A stretch of 64,000 nucleotides of DNA from Serratia symbiotica (GTDB lineage: Bacteria > Pseudomonadota > Gammaproteobacteria > Enterobacterales > Enterobacteriaceae), in the NCBI GenBank assembly GCA_011754105.1, contig JAAKDF010000005.1:30471-94470 (forward strand). Reading direction: 5' to 3'. The position numbers and the translations under genes are program-made. The notes under the pieces are model-generated. The model was not told the DNA's origin. It was given only the letters and a program-made list of their open reading frames with translations, and did no database searches. Below are positions 39,020 through 57,142 of this stretch, piece after piece (position 1 is the stretch's first letter; each line of letters begins with the position of its first letter).

Positions 39020-39727
39020 GGCGTTGTTGAATAAATCGAACGTTTGGCCGGCACTAGGATCAGATCACTCTCCTTCTGTCAAAATAGCGACATTGCGTGA
39101 CCAAGCAAAAGTTTAAGATCATCAACTATAAGGCTTACAACAACGCCATTATCACTCGTAGTTCACTCACTTTCTGGGTGGATAAAAAGGCACTTCACGC
39201 CTGGTACTGCGAGTCAAAACATTCTCTTCGTGGTCGCTTACAGCATTATTCAGATATGGCAATGACCATCGTATTGATGCTGAAACGGATTTTCGGCCTG
39301 ACACTTCGCGCCCTCCAGGGCTTTGTCGACTCCATTTTCACACTGATGAAAGTGCCGTTGAACTGCCAGGACTACACCTGCATTAGTTAGCGTGCGAAAT
39401 CCGTCAGTGTCCCGGTTAAAAACCCAACTCCGGGTTAAATTGCGCACCTCGTTATAAAACACGGTCAGGAAAAACGTCGGCTCTGGCGAAAACTGCATTT
39501 AGCTGTAGATACAGAAAGACATAAGGTCATCTGTGCTGACCTTTCCTTGAGCAATATCACCGACACGGAAGCCTTCAAAGGTCTCATCCGCCATTCGTAC
39601 CGTAAAGTCGAAGTAGCCTTGGCGGATGGATCTTACGATAGGCGAGTGAGTCATGATGCTTTAAGGCGCAAGAAGATAAGGGCGTTAATGCCGCCAAGAA
39701 GCAAAGCCCGTTATTAGTCGGCAGACT
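39020..39727 (+). mobile_element. IS5-family (IS903 group) copy E, right part missing
   Basis: ggcgttgttgaataaatcgaac; MTKQKFKIINYKAYNNAIITRSSLTFWVDKKALHAWYCESKHSLRGRLQHYSDMAMTIVLMLKRIFGL; aattgcgcacctcgttataaaacacgg (DSTGLK segment absent). Confidence 0.9.
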
Positions 39728-40107
39728 GGACTGGCTTTGTTGATTGGCGATGGGGCGGCGCAGCTTACAGCGCAGGGACTTGGATCGATGCTGCGAGATG
39801 AGCTTAAGACAGTGATCTTCTTGTTGAACAACTAGGGGTATAACATTTAGTGTGCAATCCGCAGCCCTGAACAGCGTTACAACGATATTGCCCAGTGGGG
39901 CCGGACGCTATTATTACAGGCGCTGGATAACGAATATCCGGTATAGATGCTGCACGTCAATGAACCGGAGCAACTGCAGCAGGCACTGCTTAAAGTGGCA
40001 GATTGTCGCTAGTTAGCTTTTATTGAAGTCGTACTGCCAAAGATGAATATCTCAGAATTGCTGAATTTCATCTCGCAAGCTATTCAGAATAGCAACACTG
40101 TTTTGTG
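39728..40107 (+). pseudogene. Indolepyruvate/2-keto acid decarboxylase C-terminal fragment
   Basis: LIGDGAAQLTAQGLGSMLRDELKTVIFLLNN...RYNDIAQWGRTLLLQALDNEYPV...EPEQLQQALLKVADCR*LAFIEVVLPKMNISELL (ThDP-dependent decarboxylase family). Confidence 0.75.
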
Positions 40108-40456
40108 AACAGTGTTTATTCCAAGCTAGAACTAGCTATTAGTGATGAGCTGTTGCCGAAATGCAACTGAACCCGAACTTCTGATTTAATGCAATATAGG
40201 CATTTTACTATTAAAACCCTGGCAATTCCTGCACCGCAATCATTTTCTGATGTAGTGGGAAATGGGGATCAGAACCGCTATTTAGGAATGCAACACTAGA
40301 GTCAGGAAGATGGCATAACCAAACTTGCTGTGTAGAGTACAAATGTTTCGGCCAGCGCACAGGCACCTAGGCTGATGCTGGACAGCGCGTTATTTTCGAG
40401 TATCATCTGCGCCGTGCAGTAAATCAGTCACCTCCCGAAATACAGGAAAGTACACC

Positions 40457-41524
40457 ATGCCAGTGTTACATAACCGAATTTCTAATGAGGAACTAAAGGC
40501 GCGCATGCTAGCTGAAACCGAGCCGCGTACCACAGTTTCTTTTTATCAATACTTTGCTATCGACGATCCCAAAGGGTTTCGTGACAACCTTTATATCCAG
40601 TTAGACAAGCTAAAGATTTTTGGCCGCGTTTACGTGGCAAAAGAGGGCATCAACGCGCAAATTAGCGTACCACAAAACAATTTTGCTGCTTTCAAAGATG
40701 TGCTGTTTGCCTTACACCCGGATCTAGATCAGGTACGTCTAAATATTGCGTTAGAAGACGACGGAAAATCCTTTTGGGTGTTGCGCCTAAAAGTGCGTGA
40801 GCGCATTGTGGCTGATGGCATTGATGAAGATATTTTTAACCCAAAAAATGTTGGTGAATATCTGCAAGCTGATCGGGTTAACCAAATGATCGATGATCCA
40901 GATACGCTGTTTGTCGATATGCGTAATCACTATGAGTATGAAGTGGGTCACTTTGAAAATGCTATTGAGGTGCCTTCAGATACCTTCCGTGAGCAACTGC
41001 CGATGGTGGTTGAGATGTTACAGGAAAGCAAAGACAAGAACATTGTCATGTACTGTACTGGCGGCATTCGCTGTGAAAAAGCTAGCGCCTACATGCGGCA
41101 TAACGGGTTTAAAAACGTTTACCATATAGAAGGCGGGATTATTGAATATGCACGCAAGGCGAAAGAGCAAGGGCTACCGATGAAGTTTGTCGGCAAAAAC
41201 TTTGTGTTCGATGAGCGAATAGGCGAACGGATAACTGATGATGTAATCGCCCATTGCCACCAATGTGGCATAACATGCGATACCCATACTAACTGTAAAA
41301 ACGAGGGTTGCCACCTGTTGTTTATTCAGTGTCCGAGTTGCGCCGCCAAGTTTGAAGGCTTTTGCAGTGAGATCTGCCGCGAAGAGCTGGAACTACCGCA
41401 TGAAGATCAACGCGAACGTCGCGTTAAGCGTGAGAGTGGCATAAAGATCTTTAATAAAGCGAAAGGTTTACTGCGTACCACGATGCACCTTCCAGCACAA
41501 GAAAAAGCCGGGTCAGCCAAATGA
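40457..41524 (+). CDS. trhO: tRNA uridine(34) hydroxylase TrhO (rhodanese-domain, formerly UPF0176/YceA)
   Basis: 355 aa; [72 protein letters not shown]. Confidence 0.95.
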   Translation: MPVLHNRISNEELKARMLAETEPRTTVSFYQYFAIDDPKGFRDNLYIQLDKLKIFGRVYVAKEGINAQISVPQNNFAAFKDVLFALHPDLDQVRLNIALEDDGKSFWVLRLKVRERIVADGIDEDIFNPKNVGEYLQADRVNQMIDDPDTLFVDMRNHYEYEVGHFENAIEVPSDTFREQLPMVVEMLQESKDKNIVMYCTGGIRCEKASAYMRHNGFKNVYHIEGGIIEYARKAKEQGLPMKFVGKNFVFDERIGERITDDVIAHCHQCGITCDTHTNCKNEGCHLLFIQCPSCAAKFEGFCSEICREELELPHEDQRERRVKRESGIKIFNKAKGLLRTTMHLPAQEKAGSAK

Positions 41525-41590
41525 GAAGTCTTTCATCTTGATCTTCCCGTTGGCTTCAAAGCCAGCACAGTAAACGTCCCAAGGATCATT
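41525..41590 (-). pseudogene. YceI-like protein C-terminal fragment
   Basis: Minus-strand [22 protein letters not shown] resembles YceI DPWGG.RAGFEA.GKIKLKDF. Confidence 0.55.
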
Positions 41591-41992
41591 CCCTTGACAA
41601 ATCAAGGCTTGGTATTCAGCTCATGCAGCAGCGAAAGCACGATCACGGCCCAAGCTAGGTAAAGAGTATCGGTAATGCCAGTTTTGCTTGGCCATGCTGC
41701 TGATGGTGGTAGGAACCTAAAACTAGCCTAACTAGCTGATTGGCTTGACGCCTGCGGGGAGAAAAGATAGCCGTTGATCAGAATGCTAAACGGGAGTTAC
41801 AATAAATCGTTGGTCGAAGCAGGATGATTCTGATACGCGTAAAGTGTCTGTAACGAGACAGCATCATGCCAATACTTTTATTGTTCTGCTGTGTCTTATG
41901 ATACCAAGCACAGTAATATCCCTGCGTTACTCTTCACAGACCAAAAGCGAACACAATGTACGCAATCAGTGCCACTAGCGCGCGGGTCAACA

Positions 41993-42817
41993 GGCGTTGT
42001 TTAATAAGTTGAATAAATCGGACATTTTGCCGGCACGAGGATCAAATAAATCTCCTTCTGTCAAAATAGCAACATGGCGTAGCCCAGTAAAAGTTCAAGA
42101 TCACTAACTGTAAGTCTTACAACAACGCCCTTATCACTCGGGGTTCACTCACTTTTTGGGTCGATGAAACGGCACTTCTCGCTTAGTACTGCGAGGAAAA
42201 ACCTTCTCTGCGTGGTCGCCCACAATATTATTCCGATGTGGCAATAACCAGCGTATTGATGCTAAAACGGATTTTCGGCCTGACACTTCGCGCCCTCCAT
42301 GGCTTCGTCGACTCTATAGTAAACGGGTGCAGTCCGTTAATGTCCCGTTTAAAAACCTAACGCCGTGTAAAATTGCGCAACTGGCTATCGCTTCTACCGG
42401 GATCAACGTCTTGGATGCAGGGCAGTGGAAGGTAAAAAAACGGTCAGGGGAAACGGCGGATCTGGCGAAAACTGCATTTGGCCGTAGATAGAGATTTGCT
42501 GACTTTCCCTTGAGCAATGTCACCGATACGGAAGCCTTACCAGGTCTTATCCGCCATCGGTACCGTAAAATCTAAGTCGCCTTGGCGTATAGAGCTTACG
42601 ATAGGAGAGTGAGTCATGATGAGTTAAGGCACAAAAGAAGGTAAGGGCGTTAGTACTGCCCAGAAGCGGAGCCCGTTATTGCTTGGCAGTCTATGCAGAC
42701 TGCGAAATCAGGCAGTGCTAAACCGGCATTTTACCGGAGATAACACACGTAGGGAAAGTATGGTACTCTACCATCGACAAGCAAGCAAGGCAATCGCCTG
42801 ATTTATTCAACAAAGCC
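41993..42817 (+). mobile_element. IS5-family (IS903 group) copy F, internally deleted but retaining the DST-equivalent segment
   Basis: ggcgttgttt...gaataaatcggac left end, caaagcc right end; contains ctggctatcgcttctaccgggatcaacgtcttggatgcagggcagtggaaggtaaaaaaa. Confidence 0.88.
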
Positions 42818-42859
42818 ACTCGAGACTGCAAAATGGGTTTTAGACCAAAATTATACTAT

Positions 42860-43262
42860 AGTTGATCATAAAATCAGTATACCTAGATAGCTTGTTTCCA
42901 CCGCTCTTCATACACGCACGGTGGTACACCACCATTTTTGTATGAGGACGAAAAACATTGTAATAAAAGTTTATCCAGTCGTTGATATCAAGTAGCGCAT
43001 GAACAAAATCAACATAACCTCTTTTGGGTAGCCATTCTCTTTTGAGACTGTGAAAGACTCTTTCCATTGGTGAATTGTCCAGACACTTCCCTTTGCAACT
43101 GATACTTTGCATCGCACCATATCGCCAGAGTAATTTTTTAAATTTGTCGCTTTTATACTAACTACCCTACTCCAAATGAAACAACAGCCGCCATTACGTT
43201 GTCGCGTTTCCATAGAATTACGCAAAGCCCTGCACACTAAATTAGCATAGGTGGTTACTGCC
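42860..43262 (-). pseudogene. IS3-family OrfB (DDE transposase) remnant
   Basis: [57 protein letters not shown]. Confidence 0.75.
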
Positions 43263-43289
43263 AAGGCTCTCCAGATAGCTTGGGAACTA

Positions 43290-43580
<291 letters not shown>

Positions 43581-43740
43581 CCAAATGAATCTGAGCGACT
43601 GTTCTACGAATAGTCAGGTCGCGTGAACAAATTTATTTGACTATTACATCCTTGCGGCAGTATGAACGGAACGATTTATTGCCTGACCAGGCGACTGAGA
43701 ACCTGCACTGCTTCGAAGTCGCTACGGAAGGGGTTGATGT

Positions 43741-44768
43741 CTAAACCGCCACTGCGGGTATAGCGGGCGAAAACGCTATTACTGTAATTTCGGTACCCTG
43801 ACGGATCTTCGCTACTTGATCTATGGTATTCAGCACCGAAACCGCAGGTTTGTTATCCACGTTGATAATAATGTCATTGATTTGAAAGCCAGCGTTGCCA
43901 GCTTGGCCGTTTAGCGTGATCTCGTTCACAATAATGCCTTGTAGGCGCTCGATGCCAGAATTGGACGAGCACAACTGGATAATCTCTTTGCCCTGGTTAC
44001 CGAAGTAACCTTGAATGACGCGGCCATCGCGGATCAGATTACCCATAATTTTGGTAGTTATTTTTATCGGAATGGCGAAGCCGAGATCTTCCGGCATTTC
44101 ATTATCGGTAATTTTGTCGAAGGTCAAAGTATTGATGCCGATCAGTTCGCACACTGAGTTTACCTGCGCGCCACCTGATTTGCCACGGTTAATCGAGGAA
44201 TTGGTTTGCAGAAAAGTCTGGCGGCCAGTAGCGCTTATGCTGATGCGGCCAGTGGCGCTGATAATGCCTTGGGTGACCTTTTGCCCAAGGTTGTATGGGA
44301 TTACCAATCGACAACACAACGTCACTAACGTGGGCGATCCGGGTGTTATTGATCAGAATCACTGGTAAATTGCCGGGGTCAATCTGCAACGGAGACAGAT
44401 CGGTTAATCTGTCTGCGCCGACCAGCAGAGCTTCATCGTGGCGGCCATCCTGTAATACTACAGTAATCTGCTGTACATCCTTAATCACGTAGCGATTGGT
44501 GATAATATAGCCGCATTTGTTCATGATCACGCCTGAACCCAGCGCCAGCACGTTGGCGGTACCGCTTAGGTTGCGATTATAAATATTCACCACCTAAGGC
44601 GCGGCACGGCGCACCGCCTTGTTATAGCTCAACTGTGTTTCGTCGCTGGTATTCTCATGGCTTTTCTGCAAATAAGCTGTGGGAAGAACGCATCATAGTC
44701 TGCGCGGCCAGCAGTAGACCAGCAACGATAAGACCAATAATAATATAACGCTGCTGCTTGGCAGACAT
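43741..44768 (-). pseudogene. degS: Periplasmic serine endoprotease DegS, frameshifted
   Basis: MSAKQQRYIIIGLIVAGLLLAAQTMMRSS...; LGSGVIMNKCGYIITNRYVIKDVQQITVVLQDGRHDEALLVGAD; INRGKSGGAQVNSVCELIGINTLTFDK; frameshifts. Confidence 0.9.
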
Positions 44769-44857
44769 GGCGTTTTAATGGATGAAGTTAATGGTGCACT
44801 GAGGTTAACATAAGTTAACTGAGTGCAGAATGCTAACGCGCCTAGTTTTTAAACACA

Positions 44858-46231
44858 TTATCTCAGTAGCAAATAAATACGCTCGTTACCACGTACGACA
44901 TTGAGCGCCATGATCGGCGGCTTGGCCTCCAGTATCTTGCGTAACGCTATGATGCTGTCAACGCGCTGGCGGTTGACACTAATGATCATATCGCCTTTTT
45001 TTAGGCCGATCCGCGCTGCTATTGAACCTTGATCGATGTTATCTACCTTAACACCCTGCTCGCCGCTCGGCAGTATGCTATCGCTGAGGGAAACTCCCAG
45101 CAACGCTGGTGACAGCGTTTCAGCTTTGGTTGAAGAACTTTCATTATTGTCTAGAGTGACCGAGAGCTCTTGGAATTTACTATCTCGCAGTAGGCCTATT
45201 TTGATCGTTTTACCCGGTGCGGTAGTACCAACTTTAGCGCGTAGCTCGGCAAAACTGCTGACTGTCTTGCCATCAATGGAAACCAGTATGTCGCCAGCCT
45301 TGATACCTGCCTTATCGGCAGCGGATTTTGGCAACACTTCGCTGACAAAGGCACCACGCTGGGCATTAGTATTAAAGACTGTGGCCATGTCAGGTGTCAT
45401 TTCGCTGCCTTTGATGCCTAGCATACTGCGCTTCACTTGGCCGAATGCGATCAACTGTTGGCTAAGGTTTTGCGCCATGTTGCTTGGAATGGCAAAGCCG
45501 ATACCGATGTTGCCGCCGCTTGTTGCCAAAATGGCAGTATTTATGCCGATCAGCTCGCCGTTGAGGTTAACCAGCGCGCCGCCAGAGTTACCACGGTTAA
45601 TCGAGGCATCGGTCTGGATAAAGTTTTCCAGGCCTTCCAAATTCAGACCGCTGCGGCCCAGCGCCGAGATGATGCCGGATGTTGATGTCTGGCCTAGGCC
45701 AAATGGGTTGCCGACTGCCACGGCGAAGTCGCCAACGCGCAGTTGATCGGAATCCGCCATTTTAATTGCAGTCAGGTTTTTCACCTGACTAAGTTGCAGT
45801 AGGGCGATATCGGATTGTTCATCGTGGCCAACCAGTTTGGCATCCAGCTCACGCCCATCATTTAGCTGTATGTAGATTTTGTCGGCATTGTTGATAACGT
45901 GATTATTTGTAAGTACGTAGCCTTTGGCGGCATTGATGATTACGCCAGAGCCTAAACCTTCAAACGGGCGAGAACTGGGTCTTTGATCGGGAAAATCGTG
46001 GCCAAAGAAACGTTTGAACTCTTTAGGCAACTGCGGCTGATATTGCACTTGGGTGCCTTCAACATGCACGCTGACCACGGCGGGCAACACTTTTTCCAGC
46101 ATGGGTGCCAGGCTTGGCAGCGGCTGCCCCTGCACAACAACGGGTATTGCTGCTCTGGACACCGGTAAGGAAGTAAGTGTCATGCCAATGCTTATGGCCA
46201 ATGCACTAAGAATTAAAGATTTTTTCTTCAT
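44858..46231 (-). CDS. degQ: Periplasmic serine endoprotease DegQ/DegP-like
   Basis: MKKKSLILSALAISIGMTLTSLPVSRA signal; GSGVIINAAKGYVLTNNHVI, DIALLQL, INRGNSGGALVNLNGELIGINTAI, two PDZ regions. Confidence 0.93.
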   Translation of the reverse strand: MKKKSLILSALAISIGMTLTSLPVSRAAIPVVVQGQPLPSLAPMLEKVLPAVVSVHVEGTQVQYQPQLPKEFKRFFGHDFPDQRPSSRPFEGLGSGVIINAAKGYVLTNNHVINNADKIYIQLNDGRELDAKLVGHDEQSDIALLQLSQVKNLTAIKMADSDQLRVGDFAVAVGNPFGLGQTSTSGIISALGRSGLNLEGLENFIQTDASINRGNSGGALVNLNGELIGINTAILATSGGNIGIGFAIPSNMAQNLSQQLIAFGQVKRSMLGIKGSEMTPDMATVFNTNAQRGAFVSEVLPKSAADKAGIKAGDILVSIDGKTVSSFAELRAKVGTTAPGKTIKIGLLRDSKFQELSVTLDNNESSSTKAETLSPALLGVSLSDSILPSGEQGVKVDNIDQGSIAARIGLKKGDMIISVNRQRVDSIIALRKILEAKPPIMALNVVRGNERIYLLLR

Positions 46232-46423
46232 TGATAATAACTCTCTCAATACCTGCCGATAAAATATGAATGAAGCCGCAATAGCACTGATCAACGCGAG
46301 GTGTAAGACCAATAATTTGTATAAAAAGTTCAATAAATCATTGTATCAGTCTATAATTATGATAAGAAGAGAACGCGGTAGTCAAAGGGCAAAACTCGTA
46401 GCCAAGTTCCATGGGTAAGAAGC

Positions 46424-46828
46424 TTAGTCACGACGGGGTACTTGGCCACGCAACAAGCCGGATGCGCCTTCTGAATAGTCACGAGGTATTTCTACCGGTG
46501 CTTTATTATTGTCTGCTTCAGCTTCTTCGGTCAACTGATAGCGGAACGATTTTTCCTGGTTTGGCAAATCAGGCAGCAAGTTATTGGAGCTCTTTGCAAT
46601 ATGTTGATATAACTGTCGGTAATCGCTCGCCATGTTATCGAGCAACTCTGCACTGTATGCAAAGTGACCAACCAGTTCCTGGCGGTATTTTTCCAGCTCG
46701 GTTTTGCTCTTATCCAGTTCGTGCTGCAAAACTTGTTGTTGACGTAGTTTACGATTGCCAAAACGCATCGCAACCGCACCGATGACAATGCCGAATACTA
46801 AACTAACCAGCGCATAATCCCAGGTCAT
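46424..46828 (-). CDS. zapG: ZapG/YhcB (DUF1043)
   Basis: MTWDYALVSLVFGIVIGAVAMRFGNRKLRQQQVLQHELDKSKTELEKYRQELVGHFAYSAELLDNMASDYRQLYQHIAKSS. Confidence 0.9.
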   Translation of the reverse strand: MTWDYALVSLVFGIVIGAVAMRFGNRKLRQQQVLQHELDKSKTELEKYRQELVGHFAYSAELLDNMASDYRQLYQHIAKSSNNLLPDLPNQEKSFRYQLTEEAEADNNKAPVEIPRDYSEGASGLLRGQVPRRD

Positions 46829-47098
46829 AATGACTCCTTTTGTGACTTAGTTGTTCTGAAGGGATTTTTCACTTAATAATATCCACTATAACCGTTAACC
46901 TTATCCGAGTGGAATCCTGAAGCGTATTTGCAGGTTCTTTTAGCATTACCCGGAGCTGGAATTTGTGGCAATAATAGCGCAAAATAGTCTAAATTTCCCG
47001 CTAATTTTAGCTAAATAATTTCTTATATCCGAAAAATTTCGGAGTAGTCGCAGTTCCGAAAAGTGCAGGGGATCACGTTCATAGGGAAGATCGAATAG

Positions 47099-48226
47099 AT
47101 GCAGGAACAATCACCGATATCCTGTTACCATCAGGCGCTTAATACAGGGAAATATCAGGCCGATGAGGTGCAACGCCAGGCTGTTGCTCAATTGAATCGT
47201 ATTTACCAGGGGCTGCAAAAAGCACCAGCGGTGAGCGTGCCAACCGGCTGGCTGGGTAGTAAACTCAGCCGCTGGTTGGGGAAAAGCATTGAAACGGCCC
47301 AACAACGCACGATACAGGGGCTTTATATGTGGGGCGGTGTCGGGCGTGGCAAAACCTGGCTGATGGATATGTTCTTTCACAGCCTGCCTGGGGATCGCAA
47401 ACTACGACTGCATTTCCACCGCTTTATGCTACGTGTGCATGAACAATTGATTGAGTTACAAGGGCAGGAAAACCCGCTGGAAAGCATTGCCGATGGGTTC
47501 AAGTTGCAAACTGATGTGCTGTGCTTTGACGAATTCTTTGTCTCCGACATCACTGATGCCATGCTGCTGGGCACATTGTTACAGGCATTGTTCGCGCGTG
47601 GCATTACGTTGGTAGCTACTTCCAATATTCAGCCAGATTCTCTGTATAGCAATGGTTTACAGCGGGCGCGCTTCTTGCCTGCTATAGATCTGATTAATAA
47701 GTACTGCGACGTGATAAACATCGATGCCGGCATCGACTACCGCTTACGAACTCTAACGCAGGCACAACTGTATTTGATGCCACTTAATGCGCAGACGCGA
47801 GAGACTTTAGATAGGATGTTTATCACGCTGGCTGGCAAGTACGGGGAAGATGCACCGATGTTGCAGGTCAATCATCGGCCTTTGCAGGCGATCCGCGCGG
47901 TGGATGGAGTGCTAGCGGTGGAGTTCCACACCCTGTGTGAGGAAGCGCGTAGCCAGTTGGACTATATTGTTCTATCGCGTCGGTACCGTAGTGTGATGAT
48001 ATACAATGTGCAAATAATGGGGCAGAGAAAAGAAAACACCGCCCGTCGCTTCTTGGCGCTAGTAGATGAATTCTATGAGCGCCACGTTAAACTAATGATC
48101 GCTGCTGAGGCTTCAATGTTTGAGATCTACCAAGGGGAACAGTTAAAGTTTGAATATCAACGCTGCCTATCGCGTTTACAAGAGATGCAGAGTGAGGAGT
48201 ATCTCAAGCTGCCGCACCTGCCATAA
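47099..48226 (+). CDS. zapE: Cell division ATPase ZapE (AFG1-like)
   Basis: GLYMWGGVGRGKTWLMDMFFHSLPG, LCFDEFFVSDITDAMLLG, ATSNIQPDSLYSNGLQRARFLPAI. Confidence 0.95.
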   Translation: MQEQSPISCYHQALNTGKYQADEVQRQAVAQLNRIYQGLQKAPAVSVPTGWLGSKLSRWLGKSIETAQQRTIQGLYMWGGVGRGKTWLMDMFFHSLPGDRKLRLHFHRFMLRVHEQLIELQGQENPLESIADGFKLQTDVLCFDEFFVSDITDAMLLGTLLQALFARGITLVATSNIQPDSLYSNGLQRARFLPAIDLINKYCDVINIDAGIDYRLRTLTQAQLYLMPLNAQTRETLDRMFITLAGKYGEDAPMLQVNHRPLQAIRAVDGVLAVEFHTLCEEARSQLDYIVLSRRYRSVMIYNVQIMGQRKENTARRFLALVDEFYERHVKLMIAAEASMFEIYQGEQLKFEYQRCLSRLQEMQSEEYLKLPHLP

Positions 48227-48576
48227 ATTTAACTCAACGGGATATCTGTAGACGATGTTGCTCTCCACCCTTCATGTACTCGAAGTACGTGAAGGTAGCT
48301 GTGCGTTTGTCCGCCGCCAAACTGCCTAAGCTGGAAATGCCCTGTGAGCCGATTTTGGGGCAGGCAAGTGAACGTTGTCCAGGGGATAAAAAATCCATTT
48401 AAAAACTGTTCGATCTTTGTGATCGACTTCTCTATAATCTTGCCACCTCACGTTACAATAAAGTTTTTTCCTTAAACTTTTATAGTGTCGGCAATGGCTA
48501 TTCGAAGGAATAGTTTTACTAGACTCGTATGGTCGTGCAAGACTCAACTATTTTCGAGCATTTTGGTGCTCACTAA

Positions 48577-49443
<867 letters not shown>

Positions 49444-49473
49444 TCTTTACTCCTTAAGCAATTTGGGTTGCGC

Positions 49474-49507
49474 AAAACCCGGTGCAGTTCGCTGCACCGG
49501 GTTTTTT
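49474..49507 (+). terminator. Rho-independent terminator after rpsI
   Basis: aaaacccggtgcag-ttcg-ctgcaccgggtttttt, TTCG loop and T-tract. Confidence 0.93.
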
Positions 49508-49762
49508 ATGCTTCAAAATAGGCATATCCCTACTAAAATGCTTGTAATATCAAAAATAAAAAATAAAAAATAAAATTGTCGCTTGGCTCCCACAAAACAA
49601 GTAAATTCTGGTAGAATTCCCCCTACTTTTCCACCTTTTTGCCGTCAGTTTAACTCCAAAGTCGGTTTTATGGCCAGGTTGGTTGCGGGCTGCCTGTATG
49701 TGGCGTGAAAGATGAAGGTGAGCTAGCTATCCGCAGTATTGTTAAATAACTTGGAGGGTTTC

Positions 49763-50410
49763 ATGGTTGTCGCTGCCAACAAACATTCGGTAATGACACT
49801 GTTCTCTGGCCAGACCGACATTTTTAGCCATCAAGTACGTATCGTACTTGCGGAGAAAGGTGTCAGCGTCGAGATTAAGCAGGTCGAGATGGATAACCTG
49901 CCGCAGGATTTGATTGACCTCAATCCTTACCAAACATTGCCGACACTGGTCGATCGCGAACTGACCTTGTATGAATCCCGCATAATTATGGAATACCTTG
50001 ATGAGCGTTTCCCACACCCACCACTGATGCCAGTTTACCCGGTCGCTCGCGGTGAAAGCCGGTTAATTATGCTACGTATTGTGAAAAACTGGTACTCGCT
50101 GATGAATAATATTAAGCAGAGCAGCGGCCAGGAAGCGGAATCCGTTCGTCGCCAACTGCGCGAAGAACTGCTGGCGATCGCACCGATCTTTGGCCAAACT
50201 GCCTACTTTATGAGTGAAGAATTCAGCCTAGTGGATTGCTACCTAGCCCCGTTACTGTGGCGCTTGCCGCAGTTGGGTATTGAACTAAGCGTAAGCGGTG
50301 ATAGCTCCAAAGAGCTTAAAGGGTACATGACCCGCGTATTCGAACGTGATGCGTTCCTGGCTTCTCTGACTGAAGCCGAGCGCGAAATGCGTCTATATAC
50401 TCTAGGCTAA
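49763..50410 (+). CDS. sspA: Stringent starvation protein A
   Basis: MVVAANKHSVMTLFSGQTDIFSHQVRIVLAEKGV...ESRIIMEYLDERFPHPPLMPVYPV. Confidence 0.95.
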   Translation: MVVAANKHSVMTLFSGQTDIFSHQVRIVLAEKGVSVEIKQVEMDNLPQDLIDLNPYQTLPTLVDRELTLYESRIIMEYLDERFPHPPLMPVYPVARGESRLIMLRIVKNWYSLMNNIKQSSGQEAESVRRQLREELLAIAPIFGQTAYFMSEEFSLVDCYLAPLLWRLPQLGIELSVSGDSSKELKGYMTRVFERDAFLASLTEAEREMRLYTLG

Positions 50411-50415
50411 GTATT

Positions 50416-50903
50416 ATGGACATCTCTCATATGACTCCGCACCGTCCGTAACTGCTGCGGGCAATCTATGATTGGCTGCTTGATAACCAATTGACGCCGC
50501 ACCTGGTAATAGGTATTACTTGCCCTGGTGTTCAGGTGAGATGGAATTTGCTCGCGATAATCAGATTGTATTGAATATAACGCTGCACGCAGTCGGCAAT
50601 CTGGAACTAGGCGATGACGAAGTGCGCTTCAACGCGCAATTCGCCGGTGTGCCGCATCAAGTTTCATTACCTATGGCTTCTGTGCAGGCGATTTATGCAC
50701 GTGAGAACGGCGCAGGTAGTCTATTCGAATCGGAGGCTGCCTACGCAGTAGAAGAAGTTAGTATTGAAAGTCTGGACAATAAGACACACCCTGTGGAAAG
50801 CTTGATATCGGTGGTTGACATTAATCCCCCAGAGACGAGTGATGGCAGCGGTTCGTCGCCATCGGCGGGTGGCCGCCGCCCGTCACTGCGCATGGTTAAA
50901 TAA
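50416..50903 (+). pseudogene. sspB: ClpXP adaptor SspB, stop at codon 12 plus frameshift
   Basis: MDISHMTPHRP*LLRAIYDWLLDNQLTPHLVIGITCPGVQV/ then MEFARDNQIVLNITLHAVGNLELGDDEVRFNAQFAGVPHQVSLPMASVQAIYARENGAG...GRRPSLRMVK. Confidence 0.85.
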
Positions 50904-50926
50904 AAGGCTCGGCATGCCGAGCCTTT
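50903..50926. terminator. Palindromic terminator after sspB
   Basis: aaaggctcggcatgccgagccttt between converging sspB and gltD. Confidence 0.8.
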
Positions 50927-50944
50927 AAGCAAGGGCTAGTGAGC

Positions 50945-56838
<5,894 letters not shown>

Positions 56839-57142
56839 ATTCAGTGAACCTCCCCAGGTTTTGTATGACTCCTACAACCTGCTACGATGGGGCTTATCAA
56901 CTTCACGCAGAAATCTAATCAGCAAGTTAACCCGCCAATCGATTTTTCGCCCTCTGTTAATGGCTGCTCGTGACAATTTTGACAATTGGTGTATGACTTA
57001 TTTTTAAGAGAATGTCTTAAGTGATTGCATAAATATGACGAGACGTCCACTCGACTAGAAAGCGTCCAGTTAACGTCCAACTTAGCGAGAAAGAATACGC
57101 AGGTCAAATATAGGAGCAAGATAAAACTTTATTGCGTCTGTA

